A DNA stretch of 64,000 nucleotides from Pseudoxanthomonas jiangsuensis (GTDB lineage: Bacteria; Pseudomonadota; Gammaproteobacteria; Xanthomonadales; Xanthomonadaceae): positions 1 through 64,000 of the forward strand of contig NZ_PDWL01000016.1 of assembly GCF_010093185.1 (NCBI RefSeq). The letters are read 5' to 3'. Each line of letters starts with the position of its first letter. Positions within the stretch are counted from its first letter, which is position 1. The notes beneath the pieces were generated by a model. That model was not told the DNA's origin. It saw only the letters and a program-made list of their open reading frames with translations, and made no database searches. Positions 1-11,270 of this stretch are shown here, in pieces. A program made the translations under genes and the position numbers.

Positions 1-2104
<2,104 letters not shown>

Positions 2105-2127
2105 CGACCCGCAGCCGTTTTCCCCGT

Positions 2128-2232
2128 GTAGGAGCCGGTGTTGCCGGCGACAGCCATGGCGGACGCGTTTGCGTGAAACCGGATGCCAGTGATCCGTCTG
2201 CCTCCACGGTCGCCGGCAAGACCGGCTCCTAC
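2128..2232. repeat. Dispersed palindromic repeat, copy A
   Basis: The left arm begins GTAGGAGCCGG and continues into TTGCCGGCGAC. The right arm, GTCGCCGGCAAG followed by ACCGGCTCCTAC, is its inverse about 100 bp away. Related copies lie at 36814-36927 and 59274-59374. The inner stretch of this copy (GGACGCGTTTGCGT) resembles that of 59274-59374 (GGACACGTCTGCGT), so the copies share more than their ends. It sits just downstream of katE, where REP-type elements commonly lie. It could also act as a transcript-end hairpin. Confidence 0.7.
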
Positions 2233-2338
2233 AAGGATCGCCCGGCGCCGATCCGCTGCCCTGTCGGCCAGAGGACTCCGACGGACCCGCAGCGGGATGC
2301 CACCGGCCGGGCTGCGGTCACCGCGCCTGGGTAGGTGA

Positions 2339-2842
2339 TCAGGATGCGCGGGCGCGGGTGCGCGCGGCCTTCTTCGCCGCCGCCTTGCGCACCGCCGGGC
2401 CCTTGGTCCGCGCCGCCTTCTTCGCCGCCGCCGAACGGCTGGACGCGGTGCGCTTGGTCGCGGCCTTCTTCGCCTGGGTGGACAGCGCCTTCTTGCCGGC
2501 GACCTTCTTCGCGCTGGTGCCGCGGCTGGCGGTCTTGAGCGCCTTCTTCGCACCGGCCGAGCGGGTCTTGGAAGTCTTCTTCGCCGACTTGGAGGCCTTG
2601 GTGTCCTGCGCGGCCTTCTTCTTGGTGGCCTTGGAGGCGGTCTTCGAGGGTTTGGCCTTCACCCCGTCGCGGCGCGCCTTGGACAGGCCGATGGCGATCG
2701 CCTGCTTGGTGCTCTTGGCGCCGTGCTTGCCTTCGCGGACGTGCTCGATCTCTTCCTTCACGTATTCGCCGGCCTGGGTGCTGGCGGACTTGCCCTCGCG
2801 CTTGTCGCGGGCGGCGGCCTTGCGGGTCTTCTTCTCCGGCAT
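2339..2842 (-). CDS. Lysine/alanine-rich histone H1-like protein with N-terminal DUF6496-type segment
   Basis: The protein is 167 residues. The first ~50 (MPEKKTRKAAARDKREGKSA, then STQAGEYVKEEIEHVREGKH and STKQAIAIGLSKARRDGV) match my memory of the DUF6496 family, whose function is unknown. The rest is a low-complexity tail of Lys-Lys-Ala, Thr-Lys and Ser-Ala-Ala repeats, like bacterial histone H1-like proteins. A role in binding or compacting DNA is inferred from the strong basic charge. I chose the ATG at 2842 because GGAG lies 9 nt upstream; an in-frame ATG at 2872 has no such site. Monocistronic, convergent with katE. Confidence 0.75.
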   Translation of the reverse strand: MPEKKTRKAAARDKREGKSASTQAGEYVKEEIEHVREGKHGAKSTKQAIAIGLSKARRDGVKAKPSKTASKATKKKAAQDTKASKSAKKTSKTRSAGAKKALKTASRGTSAKKVAGKKALSTQAKKAATKRTASSRSAAAKKAARTKGPAVRKAAAKKAARTRARAS

Positions 2843-2951
2843 CGGGGTTCTCCGCAGCGGAATGAAGCGCACGGTTTAGCAATGGCGCGGTGAACACCCT
2901 GTGCAATGGCAAGACACGATTGCAGCACTCGCGCGGATGCGACGGCGGCGT

Positions 2952-3632
2952 TCAGCCGCGCCGGTACCACGCCAGTACGGCCGCCGGCAGGCATGGCTCC
3001 GGCGCCAGGTCCAGCGCCGCGAACGCGTCCAGCGCATCGCGCAGGCGCCTCTGCGCCGGGGTCGGGCCGGTCCGCCCTTCCAGTTCGTCCACGTGCAGCT
3101 GCGCCAGCGACCACTCGTGCAATCCGTCGCGGCGCCGGGCCAGCGCGGCGCGCAACCAGGCATGCAGGGGCCAGGTGCGGTAGCCGCGCGCTGCCAGCGC
3201 CTGCACCCGCGCCTGCATCGCGGCCTCGATCCCGCGGAACCACTCGCTGCCGCCGCCGGCCTGGACCCGCACCGCCGACGGCGGCGGCGAGTTGTGCGCG
3301 CGCAGGCCGGCGCGCAGCTCCAGTTCCAGGTCGCGTGCGTCGCGCACCGACTCGGCCTGGACCAGGGCGCCGCGCTCCAGGCAGAAGAAGTCGAACCAGC
3401 GCGGATGCAGGGCGGCGATCCGGTCCAGGGGATCGCGCGAGAAACCGATCTTGCAGTGGTCCTCCCACTGGCAGGGGAAGACGTAGGCGAAGCAGCGGCC
3501 GTCCAGGGCGATGCCGGAGACATCGGCATCCAGGGCGGCGCCCAGCCCCGCGTCCGCCTGCGCATCCTCGACGGCGTCCGACGCGCGATCGCCGTGGCTT
3601 GGCCGGGTGCGGAATCGGGGCACCGCGCTCAT
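2952..3632 (-). CDS. GIY-YIG / T5orf172-like domain protein
   Basis: The protein is 226 residues. Residues ~48-75 (FAYVFPCQWEDHCKIGFSRD and PLDRIAALH) fit the nuclease-fold pattern of GIY-YIG/T5orf172 proteins, where the motif is often relaxed to F/Y-x-Y-V...KIG-x(2)-R. An acidic helix follows (RDLELELRAGLRAHN, ~100-113). A literal GIY...YIG is absent, so cleavage activity is not certain. The start ATG overlaps the stop of the upstream DUF763 gene (ATGA at 3629-3632), so translation is probably coupled. It is the last gene of a run that starts at lexA, which suggests a part in DNA processing. The substrate is unknown. Confidence 0.65.
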   Translation of the reverse strand: MSAVPRFRTRPSHGDRASDAVEDAQADAGLGAALDADVSGIALDGRCFAYVFPCQWEDHCKIGFSRDPLDRIAALHPRWFDFFCLERGALVQAESVRDARDLELELRAGLRAHNSPPPSAVRVQAGGGSEWFRGIEAAMQARVQALAARGYRTWPLHAWLRAALARRRDGLHEWSLAQLHVDELEGRTGPTPAQRRLRDALDAFAALDLAPEPCLPAAVLAWYRRG

Positions 3633-5113
3633 CTTCGCGCCTGCCGTTCCGATGGGGTGGAATTCGTCGTGGCCGCATCCGCAGTGGACGCCGGCTCCCA
3701 GCCGAACACGCTGCGCCCGCCGTACCCATGCGACTCGCGCCGCTCGGCGGCGATGAAGGCCTCCAGCGAGGGGCCATCGGCGACCGCCTCCAGCCGCCGC
3801 GCCTGCGCGTCCAGGCGCGCGATCGCCTGCAGCTTCTCGGCATTGCCCAGCTTCGCCTGGCCCACGGAGGCCTTGAGCACGCCCAGGGTGTGGTCGAACA
3901 CCCGGGTCGGCACCGGGAACGGATGCCGGTCCTTGCCGCCGTGGGCCAGCGAGAACCGCGCCGGATCGGTGAAGCGGCAGGGCGTGCCGTGCACGACCTC
4001 GGCCACCAGCGCCAGCGCGCGCACGGTGCGCGCGCCCACGCCTGGCACCTGCAGCAGTTCGGGGAAGTCGCGCGGCCCGCACTCGGCCGCCGCGGCCAGA
4101 GCGCCGTGCAGGCGACGCAGGACCACGTCGCCGGCGCGCACGTCATGGTGATCGGGCAGCGACAGGTGCGGCAAAGGCTCGCCCGCAACCTGGGCCGGCG
4201 TTTTTGCCGACGGAACGACCGTTGCCGGCGCCGGATCGAACAGATCGCCGGTGACCGGGATGGGGATATCACGCGTGCGGCGCCCACGCTGGCGCGCCAA
4301 GGCCTCATCGGCCGCGCGAACCTGCGCCGGCGCGTGCGTGCGCTCCGGCTGCGACGTCCTGTCCGCGTCCATGCCGGCACCGTCCGGTCCGGATCCGGTC
4401 GCCCTTCCGTCCAGCTTCGCGTACTCGCGCACCAGCGCCGCCGGATCGAGCTCGGCCAGCAGGTGCAGCTGCGCCGCGCGCGAAGCCGCCGCGCGGCGGT
4501 CGGCGAGGTTGACGATGCGGCCCTGGCCGGGCCCTTCGATCGCCGCGTGCGGGGCGTCGACGAAGCTCTCCAGCCCTTCGGACAGCCAGTGGTAGCGGCG
4601 CGCCTGCCCGCGTTCGCCGTTCATGCCCTGCTGGACCACGACCCAGCGGCCGTCGTCGGCGACGATGAAGCCGTGCAGGTAGAGCTCGAAGCCGTCCTGC
4701 ACCGCGGCGCTGTCAACCTTGGCCACCAGCCGGCTGGCGCGGCCCAGGGCGACGCCGTCCAGGCCGGTGCGCTCGCCCACCGCCAGCAGCTCGGCCGGGG
4801 TGGCCCGCGAGTGCCGCCCGCGGCCGCCGCAGACCTGCAGCCCCAGCTCGCGCGACAAAGGCGCCACCCCGCGCTTGAGCGCGCCCATGACGCTGGTGGT
4901 GATCCCGGAGGAATGCCAGTCCATGCCCATCACCGCGCCGAAGCACTGGAACCAGAACGGATGCGCCAGCCGCCGCAGGAGTTCGTCGCGCCCGTACTCG
5001 ATCACGATCGCCTGGCACAGGACCGCGCCCATGGCCGCCATGCGCGCGGCCAGCCACGGCGGCACGCGGCCGCCGTGCAGGGGCAGGTCGGCGCTGCCGC
5101 CGCGCCGGCTCAT
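3629..5113 (-). CDS. DUF763 family protein with helix-hairpin-helix motif
   Basis: The protein is 494 residues. It opens with the DUF763 signature, a short MSRRGGSADLPLHGGRVPPW stretch. A possible helix-hairpin-helix DNA-contact motif follows at about residue 370 (LLQVPGVGARTVRALAL). The central ~60 residues are Pro/Ala/Arg-rich and look like a linker. The biochemical function of DUF763 is not established to my knowledge. The HhH suggests nucleic-acid binding. Its start overlaps the alkB-like stop and its own stop overlaps the GIY-YIG start, both as ATGA, so the three genes are translationally coupled behind dnaE2. Confidence 0.8.
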   Translation of the reverse strand: MSRRGGSADLPLHGGRVPPWLAARMAAMGAVLCQAIVIEYGRDELLRRLAHPFWFQCFGAVMGMDWHSSGITTSVMGALKRGVAPLSRELGLQVCGGRGRHSRATPAELLAVGERTGLDGVALGRASRLVAKVDSAAVQDGFELYLHGFIVADDGRWVVVQQGMNGERGQARRYHWLSEGLESFVDAPHAAIEGPGQGRIVNLADRRAAASRAAQLHLLAELDPAALVREYAKLDGRATGSGPDGAGMDADRTSQPERTHAPAQVRAADEALARQRGRRTRDIPIPVTGDLFDPAPATVVPSAKTPAQVAGEPLPHLSLPDHHDVRAGDVVLRRLHGALAAAAECGPRDFPELLQVPGVGARTVRALALVAEVVHGTPCRFTDPARFSLAHGGKDRHPFPVPTRVFDHTLGVLKASVGQAKLGNAEKLQAIARLDAQARRLEAVADGPSLEAFIAAERRESHGYGGRSVFGWEPASTADAATTNSTPSERQARR

Positions 5114-5760
5114 CGCGGGCGCACCGGAGTGAAGCTGCGACCCCTGCCGTCACGTCGCCGCTCCGGTTCGCCCGGTCCCTGCTCGGCCGGAGGCGCCGTC
5201 GGCCGCGCCCGGAACACCGCGCTCATCCGCGCCGGCACCGTTCGCGAGGTCTTGGGAATGCCGTGCTCGTGGGTGAGCTGGCTGGCATGGCTCATCACCA
5301 GCAGGCTGCCCGGCTCCAGGTCGATGCCCAGGGCACGGCCGCCGGCCTTGGCGCGGATGTTCATCCGCCGGGTGCCGCCCAGCGACACCAGCGCCAGCGG
5401 CTGGCCGGGCACCAGCGTGTGCAGCTTGTCGTTGTGCATGGCCACGCTGTCGCGGCCGTCGCGGTACAGGTTCAGGCCCACCGAGTTGTAGTCGCCCGGA
5501 ACCTGCGCCCGCACCCGCGCCAGCATCGTCGCCAGCGGCAGCCGGTCCGGCAAGGCGTCCAGCGGATACCAGGCCTGCAGCCGCGGCACGTCCACCACCC
5601 GGTCGTACATCGGCCGCCGCTGGTGCTGCCAGGCGCAGCCCTCGCACAGGGCCCGGAACCAGGCCTCGGCCTCGCCCTCGCCGGCGAACGCGGGCCAGTA
5701 GCGGATGCCGCCCTCGGCATCGTCCACCAGCTGCAGCGGGGTGGCGGCGAACAGGTCCAT
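5110..5760 (-). CDS. AlkB-like 2-oxoglutarate/Fe(II) dioxygenase
   Basis: The protein is 216 residues and related to the AlkB family, which removes alkyl lesions from nucleic-acid bases by oxidative demethylation. The metal-binding HxD is MHNDKL. The distal His lies in LTHEHGIPKT, and Arg residues that bind 2-oxoglutarate follow in SRTVPARMSAVFR. GLNLYRDGRDS matches the conserved N-x-Y-R-D-G segment. The tail after ~188 is Pro/Arg-rich and probably disordered. Two in-frame ATGs exist (5766 and 5760). AAGGAG sits 7 nt before the second but only 1 nt before the first, so 5760 is preferred. It lies 28 nt downstream of dnaE2. Confidence 0.88.
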   Translation of the reverse strand: MDLFAATPLQLVDDAEGGIRYWPAFAGEGEAEAWFRALCEGCAWQHQRRPMYDRVVDVPRLQAWYPLDALPDRLPLATMLARVRAQVPGDYNSVGLNLYRDGRDSVAMHNDKLHTLVPGQPLALVSLGGTRRMNIRAKAGGRALGIDLEPGSLLVMSHASQLTHEHGIPKTSRTVPARMSAVFRARPTAPPAEQGPGEPERRRDGRGRSFTPVRPR

Positions 5761-5788
5761 GCTCATGCTCCTTCCCGCGCGGCGGCGT

Positions 5789-8700
5789 TCAATGGAAATC
5801 CCGCGACGGGACCTGCAGCCCGCCCAGCAAGGCGCTGAGGTCGCGCAGGTCGGCGGCGACCAGGTGCGACACGCCGTCGACCCGCTCCCAGCGCCCGCGC
5901 ACCGCCAGCAGCCGCGACTGCAGCAGGGCCAGGCGCTGGCGCACGGCCAGGTGCGGCCAGACGATCACGTTGACCATGCCGTGCTCGTCCTCGAGGGTGA
6001 CGAAGACCGTGCCCTTGGCCGTGCCCGGGCGCTGGCGCTGGGTGACCAGCCCGGCCACGTGCACGCCGCTGCCGTGGCGGCGCTGCTGCAGCTCACGCGA
6101 ACCGAGGATCCGGCGCTCGACCATGCGCGGACGCAACAGCGCCATCGGGTGCCGCGCCAGGCTCAGGCCGGTGGCGCGGTAGTCGGCCAGGACCTCCTCG
6201 CCCGGACGCGGCGTCGGCAACGACACTGGCGCCTCGGCCGGGCTGCCCGGCAGCAGGGGCAGGCGCCGCTCGACCCCGGCCACCGCCCAGCGCGCGGCGT
6301 TGCGGTGTCCGGCCAGCGAGCGCAGTGCGCCGGCCTCGGCCAGGGCTTGGCGCGCCTTCGCGTCCAGGTCGGCGCGCCGGCACAGGTCGGCGACGTCGGC
6401 GAACGCGCCGTGCGCGCGCGCGGCCACGATCCTCTCCGCCGCCGCCTGCGACAGCCCAGCCACCTGGCGCAGGCCCAGGCGCAGGGCCGGCTGGCCGCCG
6501 TCGTCCTGCCCGCGGCGCGGATGCCCGCCCTCCAGGGTGTTGTCCCAGTCGCTGTGGACCACGTCCACCGGCCGCACCTCGATCCCGCGCCGGTCGCCGT
6601 GCCCGCGCCGCGCGTCCTGCACGATCTGGCTGGCCGAGTAGAAGCCCATCGGCTGGGCGTTGAGCAGGGCGCAGGCGAAGGCCGCCGGCTCGTGCCGCTT
6701 CAGCCAGGCGCTGACGTAGACCAGCTTGGCGAACGAGGCGGCGTGGCTCTGCGGGAAGCCGTAGGAACCGAAGCCCTTGATCTGCTCGAAGATCTGGTCG
6801 ATGAATCCGGACGAGTAGCCCTTGCCTTCCATCAGCTCGCGGATGCGCGCCCGGTGCGGCTCCATGTCGCCGCCGCGCTTCCAGGCGGCCATCGAGCGGC
6901 GCAGCTGGTCGGCCTCGTGCGGCAGGTAGCCGGCATGGATCACCAGCTCCATCACCTGCTCCTGGAACAGCGGGATGCCCAGGGTCTGGCCGAGGATCTG
7001 CTGCACGCCCTCCGACGGATAGGTGACCTCCTCCTCGCGCATCCGCCGCTGCAGGTAGGGATGGACCATGCCACCCTGGATCGGGCCGGGGCGCACGATC
7101 GCCACCTGCACCACCAGGTCGTAGAACTTCTCCGGCCGCAGCCGCGGCAGCATCGCCATCTGCGCCCGCGACTCGACCTGGAACACGCCGACGCTGTCGG
7201 CGGCCTGCAGCATCGCGTAGGTCGGGGCGTCGTCGGGCGGCAGCGTGGCCATGTCCAGGCGGCAGCCGCGGTGGCGCTCGACCAGGTCGAACGCCTTGCG
7301 GATGCAGGTCAGCATGCCCAGCGCCAGGCAGTCGACCTTGAGCAGCTTCATCGACTCCAGGTCGTCCTTGTCCCACTGGATGATGGTGCGCTCGGCCATC
7401 GCCGCGTTCTCCACCGGCACCAGCGCCGACAGCGGCGCGTCGGAGATCACGAAGCCGCCGACGTGCTGCGACAGGTGGCGCGGGTGGCCCTCGAGCATCC
7501 CGGCCAGGGCCAGCACCCTGGCCACCAGCGGGTTGTGCGGATCGAAGCCGGCCTCGCGCAGGCGCTGATCCATCGGCGCCTCGCCGTTGCCCCAGCCGAA
7601 GCACTCGGCCAGCAGTCCGGTCTGGTCCGGCGGCAGGCCGAAGGCCCTGGCCACGTCGCGCACCGCGCTCTTGCCGCGGTAACTGATGACGGTCGCCGCC
7701 AGCGCCGCGCGCCGGCGGCCGTACTTGGCGTATACGTACTGCATCACTTCCTCGCGGCGCTCGTGCTCGAAGTCCACGTCGATGTCGGGCGGTTCCTTGC
7801 GCTCGCGCGAGAGGAAGCGGGCGATCAGCAGCCGGGTCTGCGCGGGATCCACCGCGGTGATGCCCAGGGCGAAACACACCGCCGAGTTGGCCGAGGAACC
7901 GCGGCCCTGGCAGAGGATGCCCTTGCTCCTGGCGAAGCGGACGATGTCCTGCACGGTGAGGAAGAACGCCTCGTACTCCAGGTGGGCGATCAGCTCCAGC
8001 TCCTCCTCGATCTGCGCGCGGACCTTGTCCGGCACGCCTTGCGGCCAGCGCGCGCGGATGCCCGCCTCGGTCAGTTCGCGCAGCCGGCTGGACGGGGTGT
8101 GGCCGTCCGGCACCAGTTCCTTCGGGTACTCGTACTTCAGCTCGCGCATGGAGAAGCGGCAGCGCCGCGCAAGTTCCACCGCGGCCTGCAGCAGCGCCGG
8201 CGGATGGATGCTGGCCAGCGCCCGGCGCGTGCGCAGGTGGCGCTCGCCGTTGCCGAACAGCAGGGCGCCGGCCCGGGCCAGCGGCGTGTTGTGGCGGATC
8301 GCGGTCACGGTGTCCTGCAGCACCCGGTCGCGGCGCCGGGCCATGTGCGCGTCGCCGCTGGCCAGCGGCACCAGCCCCAGGTCGGCGGCCAGCGCCAGCA
8401 GCCGCGCCTGGCGGGCTGCGTCGTCGGTCTCGCGGTGCAGCTCCACCGCCAGGTGGGCGCGTGCGCCGAACGTCCGGCGCAGCCAGCGGCCCTGCTCCGG
8501 GTCGGGTTCGGCGCCCGGCAGCCATAGCGCGAACAGGCCGCAGTTGCCGGCCTCGCAGTCGGCCAGCACCCGTTCCACGTCCTCGCGCTGCAGCCGGTAG
8601 CGGCCCTTGCTGGCGGCGCGGCGGGCGAAGGTGATCAGCTCGCACAGCCGGGTGTAGCCGCTGCGGTCCTCGACCAGCAGCACGCACTTCAGGCCGTCCG

Positions 8701-9052
8701 CCAGCACGAACTCGCTGCCGACCACCAGCGGCACCTGCGTCGCTTCCGAGGCCTCCAGCGCGCGCACGATCCCGGCCAGCGAGCATTCGTCGGTGATCGC
8801 CAGGGCGCGGTAGCCGCACTGCCGCGCGCGCTCGAACAGCGCGGCCGCGTCGCTGGCCCCGCGCAGGAAGGAGAAGTCGGACAGGCAGTGCAGTTCGGCG
8901 TAGTCCGGCAGGCCGTCGTCGTCCGGTTCCGATGCCCGCGCCGCCTCGTCGTTGGCCGCGTTGCGCAGGCGCGCGGCCACGTGCCAGGCGCGCGGCAGGC
9001 GCGCACCCGGCGCGTTCGGATCGTCGCCCGGGAATAGCGGATCCCGGCTCAT
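5789..9052 (-). CDS. dnaE2: Error-prone DNA polymerase DnaE2 (ImuC)
   Basis: The protein is 1087 residues, the usual size for DnaE2. This C-family polymerase performs damage-induced translesion synthesis together with ImuA and ImuB. An N-terminal PHP domain ([18 protein letters not shown]) lacks part of the metal-ligand set seen in proofreading PHP domains. The palm carries [16 protein letters not shown] with the catalytic aspartates. A C-terminal OB-fold segment ([19 protein letters not shown]) follows. The ATG at 9052 (MSRDPLFPG) overlaps the imuB stop as ATGA. The frame stays open upstream to about 10510, but that part lies antisense-in-frame over imuB and is not coding. Expression is expected to be under LexA2 control. 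Confidence 0.95.
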   Translation of the reverse strand: MSRDPLFPGDDPNAPGARLPRAWHVAARLRNAANDEAARASEPDDDGLPDYAELHCLSDFSFLRGASDAAALFERARQCGYRALAITDECSLAGIVRALEASEATQVPLVVGSEFVLADGLKCVLLVEDRSGYTRLCELITFARRAASKGRYRLQREDVERVLADCEAGNCGLFALWLPGAEPDPEQGRWLRRTFGARAHLAVELHRETDDAARQARLLALAADLGLVPLASGDAHMARRRDRVLQDTVTAIRHNTPLARAGALLFGNGERHLRTRRALASIHPPALLQAAVELARRCRFSMRELKYEYPKELVPDGHTPSSRLRELTEAGIRARWPQGVPDKVRAQIEEELELIAHLEYEAFFLTVQDIVRFARSKGILCQGRGSSANSAVCFALGITAVDPAQTRLLIARFLSRERKEPPDIDVDFEHERREEVMQYVYAKYGRRRAALAATVISYRGKSAVRDVARAFGLPPDQTGLLAECFGWGNGEAPMDQRLREAGFDPHNPLVARVLALAGMLEGHPRHLSQHVGGFVISDAPLSALVPVENAAMAERTIIQWDKDDLESMKLLKVDCLALGMLTCIRKAFDLVERHRGCRLDMATLPPDDAPTYAMLQAADSVGVFQVESRAQMAMLPRLRPEKFYDLVVQVAIVRPGPIQGGMVHPYLQRRMREEEVTYPSEGVQQILGQTLGIPLFQEQVMELVIHAGYLPHEADQLRRSMAAWKRGGDMEPHRARIRELMEGKGYSSGFIDQIFEQIKGFGSYGFPQSHAASFAKLVYVSAWLKRHEPAAFACALLNAQPMGFYSASQIVQDARRGHGDRRGIEVRPVDVVHSDWDNTLEGGHPRRGQDDGGQPALRLGLRQVAGLSQAAAERIVAARAHGAFADVADLCRRADLDAKARQALAEAGALRSLAGHRNAARWAVAGVERRLPLLPGSPAEAPVSLPTPRPGEEVLADYRATGLSLARHPMALLRPRMVERRILGSRELQQRRHGSGVHVAGLVTQRQRPGTAKGTVFVTLEDEHGMVNVIVWPHLAVRQRLALLQSRLLAVRGRWERVDGVSHLVAADLRDLSALLGGLQVPSRDFH

Positions 9053-10476
9053 GCGAACCATCCATGCAGCATCCAGCCGCCCTCGCGCACCCCTGCCGGG
9101 CGGAAGGCCCAGCCACGCTGGCCGCGACCGGTCTGGACCACGTAGTAGTCGCGGCGCGCATCGGCCCCGTCCCACCAGCCGCTTTCCAGCCGCTCCGGGC
9201 CGGACAGCACGCGCAGGCGCGGGTCGTGCAGCGGGACCGGCGCAGGCAGCAGCCAGGCCGGGCGCGGCGGCCGCGCCGGCGCCGGCGCGATCGCGCCTTC
9301 CCCGCCCTCGCCCTCGACCCTGCACCAGGCACGCTCCGGACGCGGATCGCCCTGCGGGGCGACCCGGTACACCGCCGCATCGCCCAGCCGCGCGCGCAGG
9401 CGCTCGCGCAGCCGCGGCCAGTCCAGCGCCTGCTGCGCGCGCGGGGCGAACAGGTCCTGCGCCGCCGGCACGAACGGCGGCAGCTCGCGCGCCAGCAGGC
9501 GCAGGCCGACCACCGGCCTTGCCAGCTGCAGCCGCTCCAGGCGCCCGCGCGCCAGCTCGAACAGCATCGCCGGCATCCGCTCCGGCGCCAGCAGGCCGAC
9601 CTCGGCGTCGGTATGGCCCTGCTCGTGCTCCAGCCGCAGGACGAAGCGCTGCACCCCGCCGTCGCGGACCGACAGGTAGGTGCACAGGTCGCCGACCAGG
9701 CGGCGCAAGGGGAACAGCAGGGCGGTGTAGCTCTCGACCTCGTAGCCCAGTTCCACCCTGGCATCGAAGTGGTCGGGCGGCAGGTAGCAGTCCAGCGGGT
9801 CGTCGGCTTCGCCGTACAGCCTCTGCAGGTATTCCAGCAACGGCAGGCCGAAGCGCCGGCGCAGGGCGTCGCCCGGCAAGGCGCGCAGCTGGCCCAGGGT
9901 CTGTACGCCCATCCTGCGCAGGCGCTCGCCTGCGTCGTCGGGCAGCACCGCGCGCCGCACCGGCACCTGGTCGAGCAGCTGTGGCAGGGCCGCGGGTTCC
10001 ATCACCGCCATGCCGTCGCGCAGCCCGGCCAGCACCCGCGCCGCGCGCGCGGTCGGGGCCAGGGCGATGCGGTGGCGGAAGCCGAGCCGGTCGAGTTCCG
10101 CGCGCAGGCGCCGCTCGAACCGCGGCCACGGCCCGAACAGGCGGAAACTGGCGCCGGCCTCCAGCACGATCGCGCCCGGCCACTGCGCGCTGACCAGGGA
10201 GCTGTGGCGGTAGGCCCAGGCGGCGAGGAAGCGCTGCATCCGCGCCTCGGCCTGCGGCGCGTAATCGACCATGGCCAGGACCGGCAGCAAGGCGTGCGCG
10301 GCGGTCAGGCGCATGCCCGGCGCCAACCCGGCCGCCGCGGCGGCGGCGTTGACCGCGTGCAGGCTGCGCAGCTGCGCCGGCCCGCCGACCAGGGCCAGCG
10401 GCGCATCGGGCGCGGGATGGCGGCGCAGGACCGCGTCCAGCGCCAGCTGCGGCAGGAGGATGCAGGCCCAGAGCAT
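9049..10476 (-). CDS. imuB: ImuB, Y-family polymerase-like mutasome protein
   Basis: The protein is 475 residues. ImuB proteins are Y-family polymerase relatives that have lost the catalytic carboxylates and act as the hub linking DnaE2 to the sliding clamp. The N-terminus [20 protein letters not shown] lacks the DxD of active Y-polymerases, and no S-Y-D-E-A-type motif follows. A helix-hairpin-helix-like region ([20 protein letters not shown]) lies mid-protein. The start ATG at 10476 overlaps the stop of a small upstream ORF (TGATG), and its stop overlaps dnaE2 (ATGA), giving continuous translational coupling. Confidence 0.92.
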   Translation of the reverse strand: MLWACILLPQLALDAVLRRHPAPDAPLALVGGPAQLRSLHAVNAAAAAAGLAPGMRLTAAHALLPVLAMVDYAPQAEARMQRFLAAWAYRHSSLVSAQWPGAIVLEAGASFRLFGPWPRFERRLRAELDRLGFRHRIALAPTARAARVLAGLRDGMAVMEPAALPQLLDQVPVRRAVLPDDAGERLRRMGVQTLGQLRALPGDALRRRFGLPLLEYLQRLYGEADDPLDCYLPPDHFDARVELGYEVESYTALLFPLRRLVGDLCTYLSVRDGGVQRFVLRLEHEQGHTDAEVGLLAPERMPAMLFELARGRLERLQLARPVVGLRLLARELPPFVPAAQDLFAPRAQQALDWPRLRERLRARLGDAAVYRVAPQGDPRPERAWCRVEGEGGEGAIAPAPARPPRPAWLLPAPVPLHDPRLRVLSGPERLESGWWDGADARRDYYVVQTGRGQRGWAFRPAGVREGGWMLHGWFA

Positions 10477-10583
10477 CAGCCGGCCTCCGCAGCCGGATGG
10501 GCGCCGCCATCGATCGGGGGCAACGCCGCGGGGACGGCGGGGTGCGCCGGATTCCACGGCAGGAGGAAGAGAGGCCGTTGCAT
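10476..10583 (-). CDS. Candidate 35-residue ORF bridging imuA and imuB
   Basis: A frame of 35 codons, [20 protein letters not shown] continuing to ...[10 protein letters not shown], exactly fills the gap between imuA and imuB. Its ATG shares one base with the imuA stop (TGATG, 10585-10581). Its stop shares one base with the imuB start (TGATG, 10478-10474). Such overlaps on both sides are typical of terminational reinitiation, so ribosomes probably traverse it. Whether the peptide is stable or functional is unknown. It starts hydrophobic and ends Pro/Ala-rich, with no family I recognise. It may serve only as a coupling device, or be a remnant of an imuA or imuB terminus. Confidence 0.45.
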   Translation of the reverse strand: MQRPLFLLPWNPAHPAVPAALPPIDGGAHPAAEAG

Positions 10584-11269
10584 CAGTGCGCCAGCCGCAG
10601 GACGCCCGCCGGCGGCTGCGCGCCGCGGCATTTGAGCACCCGCCAGCCGCCGTCCTCGGCCAGCAGGCGCAGGGCCGCCGGTGAGGCGTTGGCCGCGTGG
10701 CGGCGGTCGCGCAGGACGAAGCCGCAGCTGTCGCCGCTGTCGGCCGCCACCTGCAGCCGGCGCAGGGCGCGGTCGTCGCCGCCCGGCGGCCAGCCCAGCA
10801 CCGCGCCGCAGGCGCCGCTGCGCAGGCACTGCTCCTGCGCCCACAGGGCCTGGCGCGGATCGGCCTCGACCACCTCCAGCAAGGCCAGGTCCACCCCGGC
10901 CGCCTGCCAGGCCGGCGCATAGGGGATGTACGGCGGCGCCACCAGCACCACCCGCTCGCCGGCCGCGGTCAACCGCGCCAGCGCGGGCAGCAGCAGCGAT
11001 AGTTCGCCCATGCCGGCCGCCACCGGCCGGCGCGCGGGCGGTGGCGGTCCTGCGCCCTGCTCCGCCGCCGCGGGCGACGGTCCGTGGCCGGGCAAGGACG
11101 GCAGCAGCAATTCGGTCAACGCCCGCCGCGGCCAACCGCCCTGCGGCAGGCGCGCGTCCAGCTCGGCATGGCCGCTCGGCTCGCCGCCGCCGGCGGCCAC
11201 GGCGCGGCGCCCGGCATGCCACAGCGTGCGCGCGGCCAGCATCGCGTCGAGGGCGAGCACCTGGCCCAT
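10583..11269 (-). CDS. imuA: ImuA, RecA/SulA-like mutasome protein
   Basis: The protein is 228 residues. ImuA is the first subunit of the ImuA-ImuB-DnaE2 mutagenesis complex; in proteobacteria it is a RecA-like fold protein. Visible features are an N-terminal helix (VLALDAMLAARTLWHAG), the substrate-loop-like LDARLPQGGWPRRALTELLL, a core strand ERVVLVAPPYIPYAPAW, and a C-terminus CRGAQPPAGVLRLAH typical of the family. No canonical Walker A is present. It starts 1 nt after the lexA stop, so both are read from one messenger controlled by the operator at 11913-11930. Confidence 0.88.
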   Translation of the reverse strand: MGQVLALDAMLAARTLWHAGRRAVAAGGGEPSGHAELDARLPQGGWPRRALTELLLPSLPGHGPSPAAAEQGAGPPPPARRPVAAGMGELSLLLPALARLTAAGERVVLVAPPYIPYAPAWQAAGVDLALLEVVEADPRQALWAQEQCLRSGACGAVLGWPPGGDDRALRRLQVAADSGDSCGFVLRDRRHAANASPAALRLLAEDGGWRVLKCRGAQPPAGVLRLAH

Positions 11270-11270
11270 C

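Noticed and set aside
5705..8527. 940-codon plus-strand open frame over dnaE2 and the alkB-like gene
   Set aside because: Antisense shadow of well-recognised genes; no domain seen.
9053..10510. Open frame extending dnaE2 upstream to a 1573-residue protein
   Set aside because: The added part lies in the same strand but another frame over imuB, has no family features and is Arg/Ala/Gly-rich shadow sequence. The ATGA overlap with imuB sets the real start at 9052.
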